From the NCBI GenBank assembly GCA_903813345.2, contig CAIIXF020000008.1, positions 26,706,822 through 26,770,821 of the forward strand: a stretch of DNA of 64,000 nt, read 5' to 3'. Both the position numbers and the translations under genes were made by a program. The notes below the pieces were generated by a model that was not told where the DNA came from, ran no database searches, and saw only the letters and a program-made list of their open reading frames with translations. Shown here one piece after another: positions 1-23,800 of the stretch (position 1 is the first letter of the stretch; each line of letters opens with the position of its first letter). Source of the DNA: Owenia fusiformis (lineage: Eukaryota > Annelida > Polychaeta > Sabellida > Oweniidae).

Positions 1-934
1 TAAGATGTGTGATAAGGCCTATGCTCAAGCTTCAAGTTTACACAAACATAATCGAATACATCATAAGATACAAAATAAAGAGACTAAAGATATCAAAATA
101 GATTCGATTCATAGTTCAGATCTGATGAAAAATGAAGGGATTCAACAAAATACTAAAATTAAAGGAAATCAAGGTGTCCAGACATATATTGAAAAGGAGC
201 ACACAGGGATCGAGCAGAAGCATGAAGAGATTAAATATAAAGTACAAAAGTTTTACACAGAAATTCCAATAGCAAAGACTGATGAAACGAACCACAATAG
301 TGCAGATGATTGTGAAGCTCTTCATGAAATCAAGGGAATTGAACTGAAACATAGTCTTAAGAGTACAATTTCCACAGAAGCCAAAGAGATAGAAAACCAA
401 GCTGAGATGGAGCGACAAATAAAAATTGGGCAACAAGTAGGCATTGGGCAACAGATAAAAATGGGACAAGGCAAATTTGGCCAACAAGTAGAAATGGGGC
501 AACAAGTAGAATCTGGGCGACAAGTATGCATAGGGCAACAAATAGAAATGGGACAAGTTGAATTTGGACAACAAGTAGAAATGAGGCAACAAGTAGAAAC
601 TGGGCAACAAATAGGCATAGGGCAACAAATAGAAATGGGACAACAAGTGGGATTTGGGCAACAAATAGAAATGGGACAACAAGTGGAATTGGGGAAACAA
701 GTAGAAATTGGGCAACAAATAGTAATGGGACAACAATTAGGCATGGGGCAACAGGCAGAGATGGACCAACGAATAGAAATGAGACAAGTAGACATTGGGC
801 AACAAATTGAGATCGGGCAACAAGTAGAAGTTGGACAACAAATAGAATTAGGGCAACAAGCAGATATGGGGCAACTATTTGCAAGTCATGCAGAGACTGT
901 CACTGTAAAATCACCACCTTCTTATCTTGCATAA
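1..934 (+). CDS. C2H2 zinc-finger protein, C-terminal part (5' end outside window)
   Basis: The open frame runs in from the left edge and stops at 932-934. The first residues (CDKAYAQASSLHKHNRIHH) are the end of a classical C2H2 zinc finger; its first cysteine would lie just left of the window. About 100 polar, charged residues follow. The tail from about residue 135 is built from degenerate hexapeptides of the type GQQ-[VI]-E-[MIFL], and the protein ends in a short unrelated tail. A polyadenylation hexamer AATAAA lies at 1034-1039. The finger implies nucleic-acid binding. The tail has no function I recognise; it could be a low-complexity interaction region or an expanded minisatellite that stayed in frame. 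The first ATG at 5-7 is inside the finger and is not the real start. Which zinc-finger family it belongs to cannot be told. Confidence 0.75.
   Translation, partial: KMCDKAYAQASSLHKHNRIHHKIQNKETKDIKIDSIHSSDLMKNEGIQQNTKIKGNQGVQTYIEKEHTGIEQKHEEIKYKVQKFYTEIPIAKTDETNHNSADDCEALHEIKGIELKHSLKSTISTEAKEIENQAEMERQIKIGQQVGIGQQIKMGQGKFGQQVEMGQQVESGRQVCIGQQIEMGQVEFGQQVEMRQQVETGQQIGIGQQIEMGQQVGFGQQIEMGQQVELGKQVEIGQQIVMGQQLGMGQQAEMDQRIEMRQVDIGQQIEIGQQVEVGQQIELGQQADMGQLFASHAETVTVKSPPSYLA
409..880 (+). repeat. In-frame 18-bp minisatellite coding hexapeptides
   Basis: About 25 diverged copies of an 18-bp unit (roughly GGGCAACAAGTAGAAATG) lie inside the zinc-finger reading frame. Gly, Gln and a small hydrophobic residue keep their register. 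Variant units and a few five-residue units are scattered through it, and no stop codon occurs. The opposite strand is also open across the repeat only because of its composition. Confidence 0.85.
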
Positions 935-1118
935 TTTGAAGGTCATATCGCCTCGCTATAAACATTTGATTTGCATACATGTTCATAGGAATTCAGTATT
1001 TTTTAATTTTTTTTTTTTTTAATTGGAATTGTAAATAAAAATTTATATTAATTAATAGATAATATATAAAGAATTGTTGCTGTTATAATGATAAATACAT
1101 GCATACAGTTACAGTATA

Positions 1119-1940
1119 CAGGGTGGGCCAAAAATGTCTACTTTTTTTTTTTGTAGTATCTGCTGATATGTTGGAAATATCTATAAGTTATCCGGTATCA
1201 TTGGAAAGATATTTCAATTTTCAACAAAATGATGTATGATTCATAAAAAAAATGAATGACTATTGGTGACTCCATGGTATTTTCGGTATCATGAGGTAGT
1301 AGAAGTTGAAAACAAGATTTTTCTATGTTTTGAGCTTATTGCATAGGATCGCATTGCTTAATCAAAACTTTTAGGGTTTTAAAGAAAAAGTATTGAAGTT
1401 GAGTTTTATTGTTTGTAAGTCATTTTATAGCTCTAAAATAATCATGGAATCTATTTTAGGCATTGTAGTTCATAGTAAAGTTAGATTGTTAGATACATTG
1501 ATATTTGCTTCAAACACATTTTGCAAAGAAACTCAGTTAAAATTTTGCCAAAACCCATGATGAAATTCCCCATAGCCTATGGTGTCCATATTAAAAAATA
1601 ATATTGCATTTTGTAAATCAATTTTCTTTCATTTGATACATAAATCAGCAATTTTGACCTTCTATTAGAATTATATTCCCAAAGCTGACACAGGGGTTAT
1701 ACCTATCTGGACAGTGTTTGGCATTATGTATTCAGCAAATGGTAAATCATTATTTTGACCCCTGTGGTAATGGAAATGATATTTTAAGACAAATACTCAT
1801 TTATTTATATTGAATGGATTATATATCATTTTGTTGGAAATTGAATTGTCTCTCCAATGATATATGATTTATACATTTGTCTGTATAATCAACAAGGCTG
1901 TAGCAAATACAAAAATGTGGTCGTTTATTGGCTCACCCTG
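1119..1940. mobile_element. Non-autonomous DNA transposon, CAGGGTG ends, TA duplication
   Basis: The left end CAGGGTGGGCCAA and the right end, which reads CAGGGTGAGCCAA on the other strand, are inverted copies, each flanked by TA. This is the form expected of a Tc1/mariner-type element. No transposase frame is visible in the 822 bp. Elements with the same CAGGGT start occur at 17955 and 59722. Confidence 0.7.
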
Positions 1941-3951
1941 TATATATACATCCTTTGTTAAAGTCTCTTTCCACACAAAACAATTTTAAACAGTAGCCTA
2001 TTTTTTATAGAAAGCATATTTACAAGGGAACACAGAGGTTTTGCCCAAAATTGACCTTGTCATGTGATGGTGATTTTAGCTTGTCAAATAATAATTTATT
2101 TACAGACTTAGACTTTAGATTTTTCACAACGTGCATGCATAATATCAAACATTTGTCAAAATCAATCTAAATGCTTGAGTAAAGTTGATGAGAAATGATA
2201 TTTTAATGATAGAGAATATTTTCAAACTTACAATTCCTATCAAATTATAAATGAAGGAAACTACATCAGTAACTGAGATACAGTGCACATTGATAGAGTT
2301 CTCAAGTTTTAAATTCTCATTTTCACAATTCAGACAAAAACTAGTCAAAATATGCCCATGCCCATTCTTATGATTTTTCTCATTTTCAAATGGGTGCAAG
2401 TCTATTTTAAAATCTCAGGTGAATGCTGTACCCACTTGCTTTAATGCTGGGGAGATCACTGCTATCTGATAATATGGGTCATTTTGGTTAATAAAGATTC
2501 CTCCATAGAAAATAAGAACAGAAATTTATGTCTGTACTCCTTCACAAAAGCAGGTGATGGTACTTTATACATGTATATTGGCATAAAATCTCACTGGCAC
2601 ACCCATCTGACTGAGTGATCTCTATTGTTAAAAGAACATACACAACATAAACAAAATGCAGAAGTTGAGTTTTACTGGTTTATTCCCATTGTTAATTTAC
2701 TTATTATGTCTGATTCACAGTATCTACTATCAACACATCAATATGACCTCAAACGTGTTACCATGGTTACATCAAATTTTCATATCTACCCTTTGGTATT
2801 TATGTTTATAAGTGCATGTTTAATGATACCCTACAATGCTTCTGAATTCAATCATAAATTATAAGATTTAATTTATGTTGGTAGAAAATCATACTTTAGA
2901 TGATACGCAACATGCACATGATCTCCATCATATAGCAACCAGTACTTTTATATTAAACATTTATTTGGCAATGTTGAAGCACAAACTTCCTACATCACTA
3001 TGACACTCAGAAGCTTGGTTATATACAACTTACAATACACACACACAGAAGTTAAGAATCATTGATTCAGTTGTACATGATGATGTTTCCAGGAAAGGTA
3101 CAAACAATGGCACCTAAAATGTCCGAGCAAAGGTAGTTCCAATACAAAACATAATGTACCTCACCCCTCACCAGGACATTACATGTTATAAATGCACTTG
3201 GCAATCATTTAATTTGATTATCACTGGCTGAGGTTTTTTGATTGTGAAAAAGTTACTCTTATAAAAACACTGACTTGAAATGAGCTATTAATGGATTATA
3301 TGATTGTGAGGAGAGCACATGTACATAAATATCTAATAAAACCATTCTACTGTCATATCAATAATATGAATTCAATACTATCTAATAATCATGCTAATTC
3401 ATAAATAATGTAACTGATTAGTCTGAATCAGGAGTGTTTGATTTAAAAGCGGGTCAACTAGTTGATTTATACATTTAATGTTGATTGAGGCCAAACCTCC
3501 ATTGTTTTACTGATAGATGAGCATCGGTTTAGCAATTTGTGCAGAATTTGTGTTATAATACCTCTAGGGGTTATGATCTATACAGCATTTAGAATGCTAG
3601 ATCTTGTTTTGTTTTGTTCTTCTCGCTTATGTTCCAACGTATAAAACCTTAAAAGTCCCAGGTATTAGTGCAAAGAGAGCCAATGAGCAAAAATAATTCT
3701 AAAGCAGTATGAATATGTGGATATATCAGATTGTATGATAGTCCTAGCATCAAATATGAGCATTGTTACTGTGTAATATACTGTGATACACAGTATCAAC
3801 AAACTGTCCATATATAAATGACACCATTGTGGGGAAGGTCTGTGAGATAATATGTGCTATAGTATGTGGTGTACGCAGGAGTCACTACAAGGTGGGCCTA
3901 AACAGTTACATTGTTTACGTTTTCAAGGTTTTATAGGTTGGATGTAACCCG
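1941..3951. other. Intergenic DNA and probable MDH1 3' UTR
   Basis: No coding exon or RNA gene was recognised. The part nearest 3951 should hold the MDH1 3' untranslated region, since that gene ends here on the minus strand. Several TTTATT hexamers (minus-strand AATAAA) exist, but the true poly(A) site cannot be chosen from sequence alone. Confidence 0.5.
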
Positions 3952-16174
<12,223 letters not shown>

Positions 16175-16679
16175 GTTTGTCTGTTATTTTAATCCTAATG
16201 GGAGGGTATATCGAATGACCTTCGTTTGATCGGACAGAGAACCAAGTGGGACGCGTTAATGGCAGTTTCGTATGACTATTAATTCTTCGTAGTCATATTG
16301 AGTAGAATGAAAAATCGAAAATAATTTAAATTAATTGCAAAGGAATAGGACTGATGATTGTTTGAGATCATTGTTCAAGAAAAGATGAAATTATATTGAT
16401 AAATTTAAAATGCGAAACAAAATGTACAAATGAAACTGTAGCTCCGCCATTATTTTATTGAAAAAAACTTTTTAAAAATAATCGCGTTATATCTCGTTAT
16501 TGGGCATCTATGACCTGATTCAGAGCACATGTAAGTATCAAAACATATCAATGAGATATGATTTTGTTGAGTGTGGCTCTTGAATCTCATGAATAAATTG
16601 TTTGATCTTTATATCTCCCTATTTTGTTCAAATTGTTTGAATTTATCAATAAAAATTATAAATAGGCTCAGCCTCAGGG

Positions 16680-17204
16680 CTAAGAATTTCTCCATCTAAA
16701 ATGTCACTCGACTTTTTTGTGATTATGAGTCAAAGAAAGCATTCTTGAGTATCAAATTGACTTCTGTGGTAACTTGAAACCATCTTCTAATTTATTCCAT
16801 TTACCTTTTATTGTTTCTCCAAATATATTCTTTGAAAATCGGATTTTAAGGGTGTTAATCAGGGTAATTCTGTGCCATTTTGTCAAAAATCTTGTTGCTA
16901 TCTAGAAACGAGCAATTGTGATCTTGTTGTTACCTAGGAACGAGCGACTGTGATGTCACGTCACACTCATGTTAAATTCTGGAATCACATGGCAACCATT
17001 TTGGAAATTTCAAAAATGTTCCCAATTAAAAAGGCTAAATGCTGTTTTCAAATTGGAAACTATGGCAGAATCAACAAAGGGTTTGTGAAATGATTAGGAT
17101 ATGGTTTCAAAATTATGCACATGACAATATATGACTACTAAATGCAGGCAGGGACTTTTAATTGCCAAAAAGTCGAGTGACATTTTAGATGGAGAAATCC
17201 TTAG
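16680..17204. mobile_element. Inverted-repeat element in the MDH1-WDPCP spacer
   Basis: CTAAGAATTTCTCCATCTAA at the left pairs with CTAAGGATTTCTCCATCTAA on the other strand at the right. The match goes on through AAATGTCACTCGACTTTTT, giving about 38-bp arms. No target duplication or coding frame was identified. Confidence 0.7.
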
Positions 17205-17209
17205 ATCTA

Positions 17210-17834
17210 CTAAAATAGCCTAGATCTACATGTAGGCCTAATTCTTACCTTATTCTCACTGTATCGTGGCCTTCGTCCAAGGATAAATTCCTGCATATAA
17301 CGGGTCATGTCGTAATCATAAAATTCATTTTTCCACATCACAATTTGAATTGCGAGTTTTTGTCTTATTAGGCCTACCTCACCAAAAATTCCAAAACACA
17401 CATGAAGTGATCAATGTATTAGATCACATCTTCTGGATCGCTAACTTAGAATTTACAGCCAGTTAATAATGTCAGACTCGTCCAGTTTTCGAATATCGCC
17501 ATTTTTCTTGGAGCCATTTGACGAAATCATGCAATATCTCATCAAGGAGCCGAGCCGGTCCCATTGTAATTAATGATTTATTTGTCTGGCGATTTTTAAA
17601 ACATTCAATAAATTTATGACACGCCAGCCAGCTTTTTTCAAATGGAGTTCACAGTATTCCAGATGAAATTATAATAATTCAATGTTTGTATTTTCGATAG
17701 GTCATGGACGTATATCAAATATGATCATGTACAGCTTGGGAAGGAGGACTTAAGAATTCAAGTAGTCATGACAACACAAGTAAAATGTAAAGATATGGAG
17801 CGGATCCTCTGATCGGGTCTATCTATGAAGTAAG
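17210..17834. other. WDPCP upstream sequence
   Basis: No exon recognised. It should contain the WDPCP transcription start and 5' UTR. CG-containing stretches such as the one near 17540-17560 (GGAGCCGAGCCGGTCCC) are richer in G+C than the surroundings. Confidence 0.4.
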
Positions 17835-20800
17835 ATGGCTTCTTGTATGACAGAGTTACATCTTTGGACATTGAGGAACCAAACCATTGTGTCAGGTAAG
17901 TGTATACCTTCGAGATTGACAATTTTCATCACAAGATAATGTGTTAGATATGTACAGGGTAGGCCAAAAAATGTTATTCATTCTGAACTGGCGATTTTGA
18001 ATTGCCCTACCCTGTACTAATCATAGAGATTGTGAACATTTGAATGAATGTGATTATGCTTATCATGTATTAATGATGTTATAATATCCCTGGCAAGGTG
18101 AAGATCAAGAAATTATGTTTGATGTTCTGTCTTACTGCCTTGTTAAAGTAGCCACCAGTATTATTACACACACCCAAGTAATTCATCTTTTAACACAATC
18201 CAAAATAAAAAATAACATGGGTACTGACAATGTTTGGATGAACCTCTTGTTTGCCTATAGAAATGAGGCAAAATATAGTCCAGGAGTAAACGACTGAAAC
18301 ACATTAAATTCTCAGAAATTTAGCTGGCCATAAATATTGTGTCAATGACAGAACAGATTATCTTAATGTTTCAGTTTGAAATTCTATATCTCTGTTCATA
18401 TGAGTATACTAGTAGATAGAATATCTGTATCAGCTATTTGAATGTGAAAGCAACTTTTAATACGTGTAGTTCAATGCAGAGTTTTTACATTTCAATTAGA
18501 CCATAGGCATAGCCATGGGGGGGGAGTGCAATTGGTGATCGCACCCCCCCTCCCATAACCAATAAAATATAACCATGAGAAGAGCTTTGGAATGCTTTTT
18601 ATTTGAGGCTTCTAGCTCAATTTATTATGAAGGAAGTTGCATAAATTTTTGAAAAATTCAAGATACAGTAAATCTTAATTATTGGCTTTTTATGCCACAA
18701 TCGCATCCCCTGACTGAAAATAGAATTTTTTGGGCGATCGCACCCCCCCCCCCCCCCCTGCACTGACTGAAAGCTGGCTACGCCCCTGTAGACATTTCCA
18801 TTCTTAAACTTCATATCCTGCAAATTTCTATATATTAGGCAATAAAATAAAATAAAGTTCTATCTGCATAATATCACATTGTGATCTAGATAGATAACTA
18901 GCTTGACTGACTGATATTCATTTGCCTTCATCATGTTATTTGGCTTACAATAGCCAGGATTTTGTGACTGGGAGGGGGTGGTTCATTTTTTAAATTCATG
19001 CAAAAATACTCCCCCACCCTCCCCCACACTCAAATTACCTCATCTTACATTAAGTAATAAAGGTATCATAATTTGATCATTGTGGAATTTATTTTATGAA
19101 CGTTTAAGATGCAGAAATTGGTCATTGGTCTTTAATTGGTCTTTAAAAAATAAAAGTATCTTGTATCATTATGAAATAAAATCACAACCATTTTTCAGGG
19201 ATAAACAAGAAGCCACATGCGCAAAAGTATTCAAAACATTTTCACAGTCGTGAATTACTTATAACACATATCTAGACTTAGATACCCTTTGAGACAGTAA
19301 TCCATTTAGGCTCATTCTATTTTCAAGATGACATCTGAATTCAACTTAGTTTTGAAGTGTGAACTAGGCATGAAGTATTAACTACCCTAATAAATTAATA
19401 ATCTCATGTTTATTTGGTTTTAACAATGGCCATTGTTTCTATCAAAAAATATAATTATACCAAATGAAATTTGGTACTCCATATTCCATTTTAGAATATT
19501 TAACTTGAAACTGGAGTAAATATTATATCTGTCTCTGGGTAGTATAGTACATGTATTGTATACTAGTAACATCTTATTTAGTCTTGAATACTTCAAAGAA
19601 CACCAGATATTTGCCTTTAAAAATACATTGAATCAGACTGCAATCTGTCTATGAGTGGAGGACAGTGAATTCACTCTATACTAGACTAAAACCAAGAAGA
19701 CAAACCCATAACTTACATCTTATCTAAATAATCTGTCAACTTAAACACTAACGAGTTTTCCAGAGCTGATCAGATTTGATCAGAACTTTGCAGTTATCTG
19801 GAGGACTAAATAGAACAATCCACAAAAAAAGCGATATACATTGTATCACTAAGCAAACATGTTATGATACACAATATGTATGTGTGTATGTTCCAGATGG
19901 GGATGTAGGCTGCTATACTTACCATGAGAGGGGAGAAACAGTGTCGGTGGTTGACCAGCCATATTACCAACAGAAACAGCAATACACTGAAGGTAATTTG
20001 ACCTCTTTGGTTCAGAACGAATATGATATTGTCACTACAGTCAAATAGATATGTGGATGTTGATTATTTTATCAGAATTTTGGAAACCTTTATTAGTGCA
20101 TTAATTTTGAAAGAAATGGACTTTGTGTAATATCTTCTATATTATCAAACGTCATAGCTTGAAAAGTAGAATAAAATTAGAAATATGCGATTTTCAAATT
20201 TGTTTCAAAATTGGGAAAATATTTAGTCAAAATGCGTAAAGTAGTTTAGTTTCTCTGCTAATATTTATGTAAAGTGACAAATCCAGTGACAAATATTGTC
20301 ATTTGATGCTATGTTTATCCCAATGAAAGGAATATGTATTCCAGGATAATCCTTTGAACTGGCAAAATTATTTGAAAAGGTGGATGTCTATTTCAATATT
20401 CTGATAAATCAGGACATTTCTACATCCTAAGAGAAGAGGAATAATCCTTTAGAGGAATATTCTATAATGCGGTGGAATATACGTCTTGCAACAGATAGCA
20501 TGTGGAAATATAGTAGCTATAGTAAATGATCCATTAGTTAACATGTGTCCCTATAAACGTAAACTTTGAATAGAGAGCTATGGTATAGTAAAACTTGAAG
20601 GATGAAAGTAATAGAATGTCCATCATTGAAGTATTTTTAGTGAATGAAGTGTTAATCAGTTCCTCTCTTTCTAAAGTTTGTATCTCCCTTGGAGCGAATT
20701 TTTATTCCAACATATTGAATTTATGTTTAGAACTGATTAGTTTTTTAGCCAAAAAACAGAAATCAACTTGCGCACCCAATTGAAAATCATTTTGCACTCA

Positions 20801-23800
20801 ACTTGCAATTGAAAAACAGAAATCATATGTTTCAAGTTTTACTCATCTGAACAAAGCTCGGATGGCAAAACAAATCCCGGATGTTAAATGACGTCATATT
20901 TTGGGAGTTTGTTTTTGCTTTTGCTCTTGCTCGCTTGATTTCCTCGATTCTCACAATCTACATGTATTTCAAATAAACTTTAATGTCACGACGGAGAAAA
21001 CATAGTACTTTTCTTGATAGTTTTGTGCTCTTTATTATACTCAAATGAAAAGTAATTCTAAAGTAGAATGCAGTTCTTGTTTCATCTTTCCAAAATGGCC
21101 ACCCCATGTGGAATTTTTCTAGAAAATAATTTTATTTCCAAAGTATTGTTAAAAGATATATATATTTTACATATCTTCTGCATTTTCGTGGCTGATCCCC
21201 AAGAGGCTATGTACAGGAGTAGAGAAAACAAAAACGTTAATTTTTAGATCTTTCTGAAGTGTGGCTTTTTTAAACTTTTTCAGATTGAAACTTCAGAAAT
21301 TCTAAAATAGCTACCACCTGATGTTTGAATTTGCAGTAATTTTAGATCTTGTCGCGATTTCACACTCTTATTGAAGATATTTATTTTACAAGAATGAACT
21401 GGCTACAAACACATCTAACTATAGCACATGTACATTTACAGGTAGGGGTACAACATGGGCACCTAAAACAAAGAGACCTGATAAACTAAGGGATGCCATT
21501 AAAGAAGCCGAGGTAAGGTCTCTCCACACAAACATGTTGATGACAAAATCACAAACCCTATGTGCAATAATTAATCAAAACTCTAATTTGAAAAACGTGA
21601 TCTTTTATGTCACCACTAGAAGTTGTGACATTGTTATGGTCTCCAACTTTTTTGTGGATGGTGTTTAGCAGTTGGTGTTTGGTGTATGTAACAGTGTTTG
21701 TTGTCTATAGCAGCATTTGGCGGCCAGCATCTATAACTAATGGCAGGTGGTGACATTTTGCATGTTAATGCCCTTTTTTCAATAGTGTATTTTACTTTAA
21801 TCTAGATTTCTGATCTGTACAGTAATGTGGGATTCATATAATGTCTGATGGTACAAATGTACAGTAGTTTCACCACAGAATATTGTGTTTGAACAATATT
21901 TTTTTGTATATTCTTTACAGGATTTACTATCAGGTCAGCCATGTGTTAGCTGTTTGTGGACATCTCGCTATTCTTTACAGGTAAGCATGTTCACCAACAT
22001 TTTAGAATTTCATGAGATTGGGGGAGGGGGGTCAAACCACAACAAAATAAAATTCGTTTTTCACATGAATATTGTGAAACAACATATGGACAACATCCCT
22101 AAAATCATATGTTTATTCAGTATCATAGTTCTGTTAAAAAGTAAATTACAGTTCTGTTACATTATTTTCTTTTTCATTTCATTAGCTTTTTAAAATGAAA
22201 AATTTTGTATGATCAAGTGAATTTTCTGTATATCTTAGATACTATTGGCAAATGGAACCATTTTGAACTACAGTGTTAATCCAAACTCTGGAGATGTTGA
22301 GAGGATCACAATAGACAAGTCACTGGTGGGGAAATTGTCCGCTGATGTATTCACAGATGGTAAGTGCTTCTGCTGTAAATGTATCATTAGTTTAGCTACA
22401 GGCCCTTGTGAGCCCCGCCCCACTATACACCTTCCCACACATCCCCTGTGTGAGGAGGTGTGTTAGTCTCAAGGCTGGAAGGAGAGGGGGGGTTCACAGG
22501 GGCTTGTAACTAGATTCATATAATGTATTATTGGTCTTATTGCTTTTTAGATCAGTAAAATTGTTGAGTCACATATTGTGACATTATTATAGTCTCCAAC
22601 CTTTTTTGGGACTGTTTTTGGTGGTTGGTGCCTGTAACAAATGGCAGGTGGTGACATTTTGCATATTAATGCCTTGTATATGTTTTGCCATGCATAGAAA
22701 GTTAAAAGCGGTACTTTGCACTTGATGTATTGCATGCTAGCCCAAGCACTTGTGTCTCATAAAATGCAACCTGTGCATGGTCTTACCCATTAATGATGGC
22801 ATAACATGCTTGAATATAAGCTTGTCTGATCTGATCTGGATCCTTACTTGTCCCCCTTTGTATTTGCTATATCTTACTTAACATTGATTTTTTGCCAATT
22901 TAGTGATAGTAACAGATGCGTACTTTATCATGTCATACATGGAACGGGGGAAGTTAGACTTTGTATACTTCAACAAGAAATCTCAGGAAGGCGGGGCTAA
23001 GAAACAGGAGAAGATTTCCACCCTTGATCCAAAAGTAAGATCTAGATTGTGTACATAATCTATTTCTGAGCATGGAAATTTACTTGGCTATCATTGTTTT
23101 TTTAGTTTAAATCCTGTTACTAGTAATCAAATTATTTTAAAATAGCCAATGCCATATGATAAATATTATAGACTTGCTTCTGGAAAAAGTTTGGGATTTC
23201 CAATTCTTCTACTTTCTGCTACTTAGTCGTTGAATTGAATTCAATGCATAGATTGTATGTTAAGTGTTCAAATTATCAAGCTTTTTCCTCTTTGTTGACA
23301 GGTGAGTCAGATTGATCTCCCTGGCCCCACCGGCAGGCGACTGAAACGTTCATTATCTGCTAATGTCAATCAAAATATGGTAAGCCAACTCAGATTTATA
23401 ACAAAATTTAAATACAATTCTTCTTTTGTTCACTCACTATTGTATTTGAAAAATATATATCATTAAAAAGCAAACTCACTATAAAAAGTGGTAAATCAAT
23501 TAATCACAATAGTAAACCCACCATGTTTAAGTTCATTTGTTCACTATTGTGAAGCATGATGATAAATACTGCATCCTGCCGAAAATTAGAAAAATTTCAT
23601 TGCACCCTATCGACAATATATTTGCACCCTGTCAAAAACATGGATAAAACTGGTAAAATTTAAAATATTCGTACTTGTTCATTTGCATGTGACATTATGT
23701 TGTAGGTGCTTGTATGGTGGCATACAGCCAGTGAAGAGGCATGGCCTTGGTCTCCCATGTCCAGTGATATAGAACGTGCCAACATGATATTGCTCAGCAT

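Larger units (their letters stand above)
16175..17834. promoter_or_regulatory. Shared 5' region between MDH1 and WDPCP
   Basis: The two start codons point away from each other and are 1,660 bp apart. Human MDH1 and WDPCP are also head-to-head neighbours, so a bidirectional promoter is a reasonable inference. No TATA box or initiator could be picked with confidence. About 525 bp of the interval is an inserted inverted-repeat element (16680-17204), so the original spacer may have been about 1.1 kb. Transcription starts and 5' UTR limits are unknown. Confidence 0.55.

Noticed and set aside
322..884. Long minus-strand open frames opposite the zinc-finger repeat
   Set aside because: They come from the repeat's composition. 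The plus frame continues a real C2H2 finger; the minus frames only mirror the 18-bp unit.
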